NCBI GenBank assembly: GCA_009781175.1
Contig: WQYQ01000011.1
Span: forward strand, 1 to 64,000
Direction of reading: 5' to 3'
Length of the DNA stretch: 64,000 nucleotides
From: Betaproteobacteria bacterium
GTDB lineage: Bacteria > Pseudomonadota > Gammaproteobacteria > Burkholderiales > Rhodocyclaceae
Position numbers and translations under genes: made by a program. The first letter of the stretch is position 1. Each line of letters starts with the position of its first letter. Of this stretch, positions 9,206 through 17,880 are shown piece by piece. Below the pieces are notes generated by a model that ran no database searches, was not told the DNA's origin, and saw only the letters and a list, made by a program, of their open reading frames with translations.

Positions 9206-9694
9206 ATGGCCATCCAACCCACTTTCCGTTTTCTGATCGCGCATCCGGCGCATTTTTTCGCACTCGGTTTCGGCTCGGGCCTCGCACCGCGCGCGCCCGG
9301 CACCTTTGGCACGCTCGCGGCCTGGCTGCTCTATCCATTCGTGCGTCTCGTCTTCGCCAGCGATTCAGCATTCCTGCTCTTTCTCGCCTGGAGTTTCATC
9401 CTCGGCATATTCGCAATCGAAATCACCGGACGCCGCCTAGGTGAAATCGACCACGGCGGCATTGTGTGGGACGAATTCGTCGCGATGTGGCTCGTCCTTT
9501 TCTTCACGCCCACGCATTGGCTCTGGCAAATCGCCGCCTTCATCCTGTTCCGGCTCTTCGACATCACCAAGCCGCCGCCGATCCGCCAGTGCGACGCACG
9601 GCTCAAAAGCGGCTTGGGCGTCATGCTCGACGACATTCTCGCCGCTGCTTATGCGCTTATCGTGATCGCAATCCTTAAACAGATACTTGGCTAA
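9206..9694 (+). CDS. pgpA: phosphatidylglycerophosphatase A
   Basis: PgpA removes the phosphate from phosphatidylglycerophosphate to give phosphatidylglycerol at the inner membrane. The 162-residue protein has the family blocks GSGLAPRAPGTFGTLAA, GGIVWDEFVAMWL and LFRLFDITKPPPI, and the LKSGLGVMLDDILAA motif with conserved acidic residues. Several hydrophobic helices separate them. Its stop overlaps the start of the CinA-like gene, so the two are co-translated. Confidence 0.95.
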   Translation: MAIQPTFRFLIAHPAHFFALGFGSGLAPRAPGTFGTLAAWLLYPFVRLVFASDSAFLLFLAWSFILGIFAIEITGRRLGEIDHGGIVWDEFVAMWLVLFFTPTHWLWQIAAFILFRLFDITKPPPIRQCDARLKSGLGVMLDDILAAAYALIVIAILKQILG

Positions 9695-10176
9695 TGGACA
9701 CTGAACTTTCCACGCTTTCGCTACACATCGGCGAATGGCTGCGCGCGCGCGACGCGATGCTCGCGACCGCCGAATCCTGTACCGGCGGCTGGATCGCCGA
9801 AACGCTTACCGCGACCTCGGGCAGTTCGATCTGGTTCGAGCGCGGCTGGGTCACGTATTCAAACGCCGCCAAGCAAGACATGCTCGGCGTGCAAGCCAGC
9901 ACGCTCGATATGCACGGCGCCGTCAGTGAAGCGGTCGCACGCGAAATGGCGCAAGGCGCGCTGGCGCGCTCGCAGTCGCAATTTGCCCTTGCGGTTTCCG
10001 GCGTCGCGGGCCCAAGCGGTGGAACCCCTGACAAGCCGGTTGGCATGGTTTGTTTCGGCTGGACCGCGTCCGGGCGCGTCGATAGCGCAACGGCCTATTT
10101 CGCTGGCGACCGCGAAGCCATACGCCGTCAGGCGGTCGCCTTCGCGCTCACCGAGTTGATACGCCGCTTTGGCTAG
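9694..10176 (+). CDS. pncC: CinA-family nicotinamide-nucleotide amidohydrolase
   Basis: A stand-alone 160-residue CinA C-terminal domain. Homologues (YgaD/PncC) deamidate nicotinamide mononucleotide in pyridine nucleotide recycling. Conserved segments are TAESCTGGWIAETLTATSGSS, WVTYSNAAKQDMLGV, GAVSEAVAREMA, and AVSGVAGPSGGTPDKPVGMV, which contain the catalytic serine/lysine region. The start overlaps the pgpA end by one base, the usual proteobacterial pairing. The N-terminal COG1058 domain of full CinA is absent, which is normal for this subgroup. Confidence 0.9.
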   Translation: MDTELSTLSLHIGEWLRARDAMLATAESCTGGWIAETLTATSGSSIWFERGWVTYSNAAKQDMLGVQASTLDMHGAVSEAVAREMAQGALARSQSQFALAVSGVAGPSGGTPDKPVGMVCFGWTASGRVDSATAYFAGDREAIRRQAVAFALTELIRRFG

Positions 10177-10253
10177 CCAACACCTAAATTCTTGCTGGAA
10201 CACTGGTTCGGCAGAATTCCCAAACGCCTCATGGCTACGTCTATCCCAAAGCG

Positions 10254-11675
10254 CTACTCGCCCTCGCCCGCGCGCACCTCGCGTATCAGACGGAACGCGA
10301 ACCATGCAAGTGCAGCGGCCCCTGCAACCAGCACGACCCATAACAGCATTTTCTTCCAGCCGGCGCTGCGCTCGGCTGGGCTCTGCCCGGTTAGCCGTTC
10401 GGGCCCGCCGAGTTTGACGGGCACACCAAGTATCGCTTGCGGCAAGCGCTCGATCGCGTTCGCCCCGCTCAGGCCGGGAATCTGATCAGGCGACGACATC
10501 GCCTCGGCATTTGCGGCGCGCGCCCCCCATGCGAGTAGGAAGGGCCCGTTCCCGCGCGCATTGAACACCAGCACGCGCGGCTCGGTCAGTGCCTTCACCG
10601 TGGGCGCTTTGCCGCCCCAGCCGGGGCCCGTGGCGACGATCCGTACCGCTTGCAGCACATGGTTGGCGGCATCGATATCGGGCTGCGTCTGTTCCGTGCC
10701 GTTGGTGTTCAAACGATACAGCGTGCTGGAACCCAGCGGGCGCCACGCTTCATTGTCCGCCGCGCGGGTCGCCAGTTCGGCGCTCGCAATCGCATTGGTT
10801 TCGGGCAGCACGATGCGTAGCGCACTCACCGGCAAGGCATGCGGCAAGGCGTATTCATATGCGTTTTCCGAGATGCGCTTGAGCGGCATGTCGAGCTGAA
10901 GTTTTTCGACCTCCTCTTCGCGCTCGAAATAAATCGCGGACACCCCCTTCAATTGCGGCGCCGTGGCGCGATCGAAACGCACCAGCCAATAACGCCAGCC
11001 GCCATAGCCCGACGCCAAGGAAATCTCATCCACACGCAGACTGTCATTGCCGGCCTTTAAATCGGTCAAGGTGCCGCTGGACACGGCATACCAATCGTCC
11101 AAATCGTTGCTGCCCAGGATCGTGACCTGCCCGCGCCAATTTTCCGCGCTACGCTCCCAGTCGAAACGCATGCGCGCAAGCCTGCCGGGGCGCTCGCTCG
11201 GTTTTTCATCGCGCCATTCGAGCAAATACGTCGTCACCTTGGGCCGATCGTCGCCTTCTTGATCCAATGGCAGCGCAAGTTCGACTTGCCCTTGACCCGT
11301 CCGCACGACGACTTTGGGTCGATTGGGGGATCCAGTCTGTTCCTGTTCCGGCAACAGGAACATTTGCATCGGCACTGTCTGCATGCGCGGCGGCTGTGCG
11401 CTCGGCTTCAGCAACCAGAAAGGCACGGACTCATTCTGGCTGTTGAAAACCCGGATATCGCGCAAATCCGGCCATGCAGTCTCAAGCAAGACTTCCAGAG
11501 GAAGATTGAGGCGATAAAACGGATGATTGGGGTTTGTTCCGGGAATGCTGATACCGCGCGCAAAATCCTGCGGCGTGAGCACTGCGGCCTTTTCAGCCGA
11601 AGCGCCGCCGACGGAGGCGATCAAAAACAGCGTCGTAAAAAATGCTTTCCACATAAAACGTCCCACCTGATTCAT
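10254..11675 (-). CDS. DUF3999 family exported protein
   Basis: The 473-residue protein has an N-terminal signal peptide (about residues 8-27) and a periplasmic body with several beta-rich segments (LPLEVLLETAWPDLRDIRVFN, LRVDEISLASGYGGWRYWLVRF). One C-terminal membrane helix (about 445-465) is followed by a short charged tail. This matches the DUF3999 family, whose members are usually encoded next to DUF2339 membrane proteins, as here. The two likely form an envelope unit of unknown function. A short-insertion repeat separates it from the upstream DUF2339 gene. No catalytic motif is visible. Confidence 0.8.
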   Translation of the reverse strand: MNQVGRFMWKAFFTTLFLIASVGGASAEKAAVLTPQDFARGISIPGTNPNHPFYRLNLPLEVLLETAWPDLRDIRVFNSQNESVPFWLLKPSAQPPRMQTVPMQMFLLPEQEQTGSPNRPKVVVRTGQGQVELALPLDQEGDDRPKVTTYLLEWRDEKPSERPGRLARMRFDWERSAENWRGQVTILGSNDLDDWYAVSSGTLTDLKAGNDSLRVDEISLASGYGGWRYWLVRFDRATAPQLKGVSAIYFEREEEVEKLQLDMPLKRISENAYEYALPHALPVSALRIVLPETNAIASAELATRAADNEAWRPLGSSTLYRLNTNGTEQTQPDIDAANHVLQAVRIVATGPGWGGKAPTVKALTEPRVLVFNARGNGPFLLAWGARAANAEAMSSPDQIPGLSGANAIERLPQAILGVPVKLGGPERLTGQSPAERSAGWKKMLLWVVLVAGAAALAWFAFRLIREVRAGEGE

Positions 11676-11695
11676 GCGGCATGCGCCGCGTCTTT

Positions 11696-11837
11696 GAACC
11701 TGTTCATAATCTGTCGCGAGAGCCCGTCAGCGGGGCGAAGAGCAGCGCAGGAACCGGAGTTTATAAAAAATAAATGAGGATTCCGAGCAGCGCATGAGTC
11801 CCGATCACGGGCTCGCAGCAAGATTATGAACAGGTTC
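11696..11837. repeat. 142-bp MITE-like element with 17-bp inverted ends
   Basis: GAACCTGTTCATAATCT at 11696-11712 is the exact reverse complement of AGATTATGAACAGGTTC at 11821-11837, and the similarity continues imperfectly inward (GCGAG...CCCG). The inside shares two blocks with the repeat at 9112-9190. It encodes nothing by itself, but the last codons and stop of the DUF2339 gene lie inside it. Confidence 0.8.
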
Positions 11838-14684
11838 TTTGATTTTGCGCGGGGGCAAAGGAGCCACATAGCCGATGACAAACACCAGCATGGCAACACC
11901 GATAAAGGCCACTGCGCGCGCCAACCCACCGCCACGCGCGCTATCGACAAGGAACAGCTTGACGATGACGACACCCAACACGCTCGCGCCGCCGATCCAG
12001 ATCGGCCGGCTCGTGCGACGCTGCGCGAGCGCCATGATGAACAGCGCCGCGCAGGTCCACACGATCGCGAGCGTGGTTTGAATCAGGCGCGAATCCCACA
12101 GCGCCTCAAAATACCAGGGGATATCGCCATAGAAGGCCAGCGCCCGCACCAGCGCGCCGTTGAGCCACCACGCGCTCAAAGCCGCCAGCGCAAGCGCGCT
12201 CGGCCGACGCCAGGCGGGGTAGATCCGCACGGTTTTCAAACGCCATGCGCACAGCATCAACAGCGCAAACGCTGCGGCCTCTTCCAAGGGATTGATCAAG
12301 GGCAGGTAATGCCAGCCCGGCAGTTGCCCGTCGAACAGGTTTCCCGTCAGCAGCGCCCAAATAATCAAGGGCAGCACGGGTGCCAGGCCGAGAATCCAGT
12401 ATGTGCGCGGATTCGCGGACACGGGCCAGGGGCGCCGCTCCAGCACGCGCATCACGAGGATCGCCAGCGCCAGCGCACACAAGACGATTACGGGCCCCAG
12501 GGCGCTCCAGCCCCACGGCAACTCCCTGATCCGCCATGCCACCTCAGTGCCGCACACCACCAGCGTGATCCAGCACAAGCCAAGATGAGCAGAAAGTTTC
12601 TGTTGCGGCGTCGACAAATCGGGCTCGGTCCGCTTCAGAATCAGCACGGCGCAGACCAATGCAAGCATCCAGGCGCAAGCCTGGAATCCGCTCAAGGCCG
12701 GGGTTTGGATGCGCGCCAGCAACGCCGCCAGCACGCCTGCGGCGATCGGCCAAAGTAACCAGCCCGAATGGCGCAGCAGCCGCCAGCGCAAACGCTCCCC
12801 GGCAAACATCCAAGCGCAGGCCGAAACCGCGCTGAGCGCCAAGCCCGCCAGCATGGCCCGCGGCCAAACGAGATGCGCCAACATGCTGTAATCGGCATCC
12901 TCCGGGCGCAGCCGCAGCCAGAACAAACGCTCTGCTCCGTCGAACACCCACCACAGCCAGGCGCAAATTCCGCCCAGCCATAGCGCGAGACTGAGCGGTA
13001 TAGCTTCGTTATAGAGCGCCATGCGGCGCGACCAGAACAAACCGGCGCCCAGGCTGGAGAGCGCGAGCACGCCGAAAATCAGCAACATCGTCACGTTATC
13101 GAGCGGCCATGCGACAAACGCCGAACCGGCCGCCAGCGCGATCAGCAAAGTGCCGCTCCAGGCCATGCGGCGATGCTGCTGCGACAAGCCGACCCACACC
13201 AGGCCGAGCCCTTCGAGCGCCCAGGCGAGCGCAGTCCAGCGCGCCGCGAGCGCAAGCGGAATCGCCAGCGTGACGAAGCCGCCGCCGAGCGCGATGAAGG
13301 AAACCGCCATCCGCTTGCCGGCTTCCGGCCATCTGCGCATCAGCGCGCGCGCCAAAGGCAGATAGACGACGCCAAGCGCAAGACACGAGAACGCCGCGCC
13401 GAACGGCCAGCTCTGTTCGCGCATCAGAAAATATTGCATCCCGAACGCGGCCAGCGGCGTACCGAAAACCAAGGAGCCATCGACGAAGCGCAGGCTCTTC
13501 GAATCCTGCCGCAGCGCGGCCAGCGGCGCGAGGATGCCGAAGATCACGAAATTCAGCAGCAGGAACAACTGGCAGCTCAGATAAAAGCCGGGCTCGTAAT
13601 GATCTTTCCCCCACAGCGCGGCGACGCCAAAGGTAAAGATGAAGCCGACGAGATTCAACGGACGCCAGATTTGCCATACGCTGACCGCCAAAATGCCGGC
13701 CGAGAGCATCGCGTAATACCCGAACAATGCGATATGGCTGCCTCCGCCGGTCGAGAGCAGCACCGGCGCCAGATAACCGCCGAGCGCGGCCACGACCGCC
13801 AGACTTTGCGCGCGCTGCAAGACCGACAGCACCACGCTCGCCACGCAAATGACGATCATCAGCGCGAACACCGCCTGCTGCGGCAAAAGCGCGTAGAGAC
13901 GGAATGCGGCAAATGCGGTGAGATAAAACGCGCCCACCGCTGTACCTTGCAGAATCAGCGCGTACAAGGGCTGGCGCTTGCGCAAACGCCAACCGACGGC
14001 GAGAAAGCCAAGGCTCAGCAGCCCCGCGCCCGCCAGGCGCAGCTCGATCGGAATCAGCGCATGGTCGACCGAATATTTGAAGAGATACGACAAGCCGAAG
14101 AACAGCAGCAAAGCGCCGATCTTGGCGAGCGGATTGCCCTTGAGGAGCCAGCCGATGAGCCCGGAAAGCGGATTCGCATCGTGCTGCGCGACTTTCTTTG
14201 CGGGCGCCGCAGTAAGCGGCGGGCTTGCCGCCCTTGCCGGAGCAGGCTGCGGCGCTGCCGGAGAAAACTGCGCCTCCTGCTGTGGCTTTTCGACCGCAGC
14301 CGGCTGCGCCAGCTCATGCGGCTTGCTCGGCGCCACCGCCTGCGGAATCTCGCGTGGCTTGCCGGCAATTTCCCCGGCTGCGTGAGTCACCCCAACTTGA
14401 AAGTTGGGGCTTCCTCGCCACAAATCGGAGGCACCTTCGGCTCCAATAATGTTTGTCTCGCTGACCCCGCCATGAATGGCGGGGCTTGCGCTCAACCCGT
14501 GGTCAAGCGCCCCTGCCGCCTTGGGCGAAACCTCGGCCGCTTCGAAACGCGCCAGACGGGCTTGCAAGGCTGCAATCTGACGCCGCGCCTCCCCCGCGCG
14601 CGAAAGCGCCGAAAACGCAATCAGAGGCACAACGATGAGGTAAAAAACCCCAAGCAACCCGCCGAGAAAAAGCCAGCTTTCCAC
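11805..14684 (-). CDS. DUF2339 family polytopic membrane protein
   Basis: This 959-residue protein has an N-terminal membrane helix (about 5-28), a coiled-coil segment (SRAGEARRQIAALQARLARFEA), a proline/alanine-rich linker to about residue 185, and then more than twenty hydrophobic helices. That is the DUF2339 architecture. Function is unknown; members occur with DUF3999 proteins. Two oddities stand out. The linker contains an in-frame insertion with two perfect DNA hairpins (14390-14484). The C-terminal ten residues (EPVHNLAASP) come from a repeat element that provides the stop. It starts 15 bases after topB and is probably co-transcribed with it. Confidence 0.82.
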   Translation of the reverse strand: MESWLFLGGLLGVFYLIVVPLIAFSALSRAGEARRQIAALQARLARFEAAEVSPKAAGALDHGLSASPAIHGGVSETNIIGAEGASDLWRGSPNFQVGVTHAAGEIAGKPREIPQAVAPSKPHELAQPAAVEKPQQEAQFSPAAPQPAPARAASPPLTAAPAKKVAQHDANPLSGLIGWLLKGNPLAKIGALLLFFGLSYLFKYSVDHALIPIELRLAGAGLLSLGFLAVGWRLRKRQPLYALILQGTAVGAFYLTAFAAFRLYALLPQQAVFALMIVICVASVVLSVLQRAQSLAVVAALGGYLAPVLLSTGGGSHIALFGYYAMLSAGILAVSVWQIWRPLNLVGFIFTFGVAALWGKDHYEPGFYLSCQLFLLLNFVIFGILAPLAALRQDSKSLRFVDGSLVFGTPLAAFGMQYFLMREQSWPFGAAFSCLALGVVYLPLARALMRRWPEAGKRMAVSFIALGGGFVTLAIPLALAARWTALAWALEGLGLVWVGLSQQHRRMAWSGTLLIALAAGSAFVAWPLDNVTMLLIFGVLALSSLGAGLFWSRRMALYNEAIPLSLALWLGGICAWLWWVFDGAERLFWLRLRPEDADYSMLAHLVWPRAMLAGLALSAVSACAWMFAGERLRWRLLRHSGWLLWPIAAGVLAALLARIQTPALSGFQACAWMLALVCAVLILKRTEPDLSTPQQKLSAHLGLCWITLVVCGTEVAWRIRELPWGWSALGPVIVLCALALAILVMRVLERRPWPVSANPRTYWILGLAPVLPLIIWALLTGNLFDGQLPGWHYLPLINPLEEAAAFALLMLCAWRLKTVRIYPAWRRPSALALAALSAWWLNGALVRALAFYGDIPWYFEALWDSRLIQTTLAIVWTCAALFIMALAQRRTSRPIWIGGASVLGVVIVKLFLVDSARGGGLARAVAFIGVAMLVFVIGYVAPLPPRKIKEPVHNLAASP
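14387..14500. repeat. in-frame double-hairpin element inside the DUF2339 gene
   Basis: Two perfect hairpins, CCCCAACTT-GA-AAGTTGGGG (14390-14409) and CCCCGCCAT-GA-ATGGCGGGG (14465-14484), flank about 55 bases. Paired GC-rich hairpins of this form are typical of IS200/IS605 ends and of the non-autonomous elements derived from them. The stretch has no stop in the coding frame and adds about 38 residues to the linker of the host protein. Confidence 0.6.
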
Positions 14685-14698
14685 CCCGGAATAGCCCT

Positions 14699-17236
14699 TC
14701 AGGCGGCGCTCTTGCGGCGCGCGCGCGCCGGCTTGGTTTCAGTCTCGGCCTCAGCCTTGTCTTTTTTCTTCGCCGGAGCGCGCGGCGCTTTCTTCTCGAA
14801 TTCGAACCCAACCTTACCGTCGGCGCCGCGCACCAGGTAGGCGGAGAATTTGCGCCGCGTGCGCGCCGAAACGAATTCCTTGAGCAGATCGGTACGTCCC
14901 TCGTGGAGCAGCTTCTTCATCTGCTCCGGCGCAATCTCCTGCTGCAGGATCACTTTGCCCGAACGGAAGTCGCAAGACTTGCCCGGTCCAACGGATTTCT
15001 CACACACGTAGGACATGCCGTGGTCGTAGACATTCGCATGGCATTTCGGACAAGCGCCGAGCGATTCCTGGCCGGAGAAGTCGACGGGCTCGGCGGCTTC
15101 GTCGTCCTTCGGCTGGCCGAAATCGAACTCGGGCTGCTTCTCGTCGTTCAACTTGATGATCGCGTTGAACGGCCGCCCCATCTTATTGCGGAAGCCCGTA
15201 AGCGGGCCGACGACGCCTTCGGTCAGCAGGGTTTCGATTTCCTGCAATTCAAACTGACGGCCGGCGACAATCTTCCACAAGGAATAGTCGCAATTGCCGC
15301 ATTGGAATTTTTTGTAGGTCTCGCGAATCACGCCGCCGCACTTCGGACACGGCGCTTTGAGCACGCCGAAATCACCGGGCACGGTGTCGGAATCGTAGCT
15401 CTTCGCGCGCTCGACGATATGCTTGGTCATCGCCGCGATCTCGCGCATGAATTCGGCGCGCGACAAGGCGCCGCGCTCGATCTGGCCGAGCTTGTGCTCC
15501 CATTCGCCGGTCAGTTCGGGCGAAGTCAGCTCCTCGACGCCCAGGCCCTTGAGCAGCGTAACCAGTGAAAACGCCTTGGCAGTCGGGATCAGTTCGCGCC
15601 CTTCGCGCAGCATGTACTGTTCGGTAATCAGGTTTTCGATGATCTGCGCGCGCGTTGCCGGCGTGCCGAGCCCACGCTCGGCCATGGCCGAGCGCAGTTC
15701 CTCATCGTCGACAAGCTTGCCCGCGCTTTCCATCGCCGACAGCAGCGTGGCTTCGTTGTAGCGCGCGGGCGGCCGGGTTGCGTTGGGTTTGACGAGCACT
15801 TCGTCGGCGGACACGGTTTCGCCGGGTTTGACGGGAACAAGCGCCGGCGCGGCCTCTTCCTTGTCGTCGCCGACGCCTTCCTTGCCATAGATCGCGAGCC
15901 AGCCCGGATTAACGAGCACCTTGCCCTCGGTCTTGAAGGCTTCGCCTTCGACGCGCGTAATCCGCGTCGTCACCAGATATTCGGCGGCCGGGTAAAACAC
16001 CGAGAGAAAGCGTTTGACGACGAGGTCGTAGAGCTTCGCCTCGGCTTCCGACAAACTTTTCGGCACGCTGCCGGTCGGGATGATCGCGAAGTGGTCCGAA
16101 ATCTTCGCGTTGTTGAAAATGCGCTTGTTCGGCCGTACCCAGCTTTGCTTGACGATTTCCTTTGCAAACGGCGCGTAGCGATCCGGCAAACCGTTCAAGA
16201 CGGTGTTGACGGTCGCCAGGTAATCCTCCGGCAGCGCGCGCGCATCGGTACGCGGGTAGGTCAGCGCCTTGTGTTTTTCATACAGCGCCTGGGCGAGTTG
16301 CAGCGTCGTGCGCGCCGAAAAACCGAAACGGCCGTTCGCTTCGCGCTGCAGACTGGTGAGGTCGAAGAGCAACGGCGAGAGCTGCGTCGAAGGCTTGCTT
16401 TCCTCTTCGACCTTGCCCGATTTGCCTTCGCATTTGGCGCGAATCGCCTCGGCGCGCGCCTGATCCCAAAGACGTGTCGCACTCGCGTGTTCGTCGTTTT
16501 CGTCCTTTTTGAAAGCCTCATTGAACCAGCGGCCGATGTATTCGCCCGCCGCGGCGCCGAAATGACCTTCGAGTTCCCAGTAATCGCGCGAGACAAATTT
16601 ACGAATCCGCTCTTCGCGTTCGCTCACGAGCGCGAGCGTCGGCGTCTGCACGCGGCCAACCGTCGTCAAATGAAAACCGCCGCTCTTCGAGTTGAAGGCG
16701 GTCATCGCACGCGTGCCGTTGATGCCAATCAGCCAATCGCTCTCGGCACGGCTTACGGCGGCGTCAGCCAGTCCGCTCAACTCGCGCGCGGCACGCAGTC
16801 TGGCGAAACCATCGCGGATCGCGGCGGGTGTCATCGATTGCAGCCACAGCCGGTTCACCGCTTTGTCGCTTTTCGCATGCTGAACGATGTAGTTGAAAAT
16901 CAGCTCACCCTCGCGGCCCGCGTCGCAGGCGTTCACGAGGCCGGTCACGTCCTTGCGCTTGATGAGCTTCGTCAGCAGCTTGAGCCGGTCGGCCGTCTTG
17001 TCGATCGGATTGAGCGCGAAGCGCGGCGGAATCATCGGCAGATGCGTGAAACTCCACTTTCCGCGCTTGACTTCGTACTCCTCCGGCACCGCCAATTCGA
17101 GCAAGTGACCAATGGCCGAAGACAACACATAGTGCTCGGACTCGAAATAATCGCCTTCGCGGGTAAAACCGCCGAGCGCGCGCGCAATGTCCTGCGCAAC
17201 AGAAGGCTTTTCGGCGATGATCAGTTGTTTGCTCAT
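14699..17236 (-). CDS. topB: DNA topoisomerase III (type IA)
   Basis: The 845-residue enzyme relaxes and decatenates DNA. The toprim domain begins QLIIAEKPSVAQDIARALGG and includes NACDAGREGELIFNYI, with the acidic metal ligands. The catalytic tyrosine lies in ALTYPRTDARALPEDY. The helix-rich ring has GLGTPATRAQIIENLI. Two C4-like zinc ribbons follow (CPKCGG...CGNCDY and CPKCHANVYDH...CDF), then a lysine/alanine-rich tail. This layout is the longer TopB form common in betaproteobacteria, and the smg and dprA neighbours are conserved there. Confidence 0.93.
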   Translation of the reverse strand: MSKQLIIAEKPSVAQDIARALGGFTREGDYFESEHYVLSSAIGHLLELAVPEEYEVKRGKWSFTHLPMIPPRFALNPIDKTADRLKLLTKLIKRKDVTGLVNACDAGREGELIFNYIVQHAKSDKAVNRLWLQSMTPAAIRDGFARLRAARELSGLADAAVSRAESDWLIGINGTRAMTAFNSKSGGFHLTTVGRVQTPTLALVSEREERIRKFVSRDYWELEGHFGAAAGEYIGRWFNEAFKKDENDEHASATRLWDQARAEAIRAKCEGKSGKVEEESKPSTQLSPLLFDLTSLQREANGRFGFSARTTLQLAQALYEKHKALTYPRTDARALPEDYLATVNTVLNGLPDRYAPFAKEIVKQSWVRPNKRIFNNAKISDHFAIIPTGSVPKSLSEAEAKLYDLVVKRFLSVFYPAAEYLVTTRITRVEGEAFKTEGKVLVNPGWLAIYGKEGVGDDKEEAAPALVPVKPGETVSADEVLVKPNATRPPARYNEATLLSAMESAGKLVDDEELRSAMAERGLGTPATRAQIIENLITEQYMLREGRELIPTAKAFSLVTLLKGLGVEELTSPELTGEWEHKLGQIERGALSRAEFMREIAAMTKHIVERAKSYDSDTVPGDFGVLKAPCPKCGGVIRETYKKFQCGNCDYSLWKIVAGRQFELQEIETLLTEGVVGPLTGFRNKMGRPFNAIIKLNDEKQPEFDFGQPKDDEAAEPVDFSGQESLGACPKCHANVYDHGMSYVCEKSVGPGKSCDFRSGKVILQQEIAPEQMKKLLHEGRTDLLKEFVSARTRRKFSAYLVRGADGKVGFEFEKKAPRAPAKKKDKAEAETETKPARARRKSAA

Positions 17237-17355
17237 AAAGAATGTTTGGTCCGCTGCGGATCAGCTCAAACGCCGACTCTTGCAGGGCATCATAGGCAAG
17301 CGGCTCCGGTCATGGCAAGGAACGGTTCCGCTGCGGGTGAATTGGTGAATGCTTA

Positions 17356-17835
17356 TCAGTGTAGTTCGCTTTGCTCGATACCCGGCTCGTCGATGCTCTC
17401 ATCCGTGAGCAATTCGTCAAGCACGAGTGAATCGACGTTTTCTTGCTGCTGCCACAGCACCATCAAAACGATCACTTTGATTTTGCTCAGCGAAACCTCG
17501 CCCCCCGGCAAAGCCATCGCACGTTCGATAATGCGCTCCCTGCTCAAGGCATCAAAAACGCCGGCATCTTCAAGCAAAGCGAGAAAGCCGCGGCATTCCA
17601 CGCTCAGGCGCACAAACTCGGCTTCACAATAGACCCTGAATGAACGCCCATTCGGAGCGATAGCGGGCGCGGCCTCGCTGGCCATGCCGCGCAAACCGGA
17701 AAGCCATTCGATCGCGGAGTCGATCTCTTCCGGATCAAACCCTGCCGCGGTGAGCTTGCGCGCAAGCTGCTCCGGCTCAGGGCAAGCCTCGGGATAGCCG
17801 TAGCTTTCGAAAACGTAGACGAGGATGTCAATCAT
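17356..17835 (-). CDS. smg: Smg/DUF494 family protein
   Basis: The 159-residue acidic protein begins MIDILVYVFESYGYPEACP, the DUF494 signature, and continues with DPEEIDSAIEWLSGL and FLALLEDAGVFDALSRERIIERAMAL. The family is encoded beside dprA in many proteobacteria (smg for the dprA neighbour), but its biochemical role is not established. It lies 45 bases downstream of dprA and 119 bases upstream of topB, in the same orientation. Confidence 0.9.
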   Translation of the reverse strand: MIDILVYVFESYGYPEACPEPEQLARKLTAAGFDPEEIDSAIEWLSGLRGMASEAAPAIAPNGRSFRVYCEAEFVRLSVECRGFLALLEDAGVFDALSRERIIERAMALPGGEVSLSKIKVIVLMVLWQQQENVDSLVLDELLTDESIDEPGIEQSELH

Positions 17836-17880
17836 AGGCAGCGTATTTTGAAGTTCCGGTTTATGTTTTTGTGCTTGCAG

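Noticed and set aside
12400-14840. Long antisense frames opposite DUF2339 (up to 555 codons)
   Set aside because: Arg/Gln/Ala-rich shadow frames caused by high GC; the minus-strand protein has coherent membrane helices and family motifs.
16091-17632. 513-codon frame antisense to topB and smg
   Set aside because: Topoisomerase motifs and spacing on the minus strand are unambiguous; the antisense frame has no motif or ribosome site.
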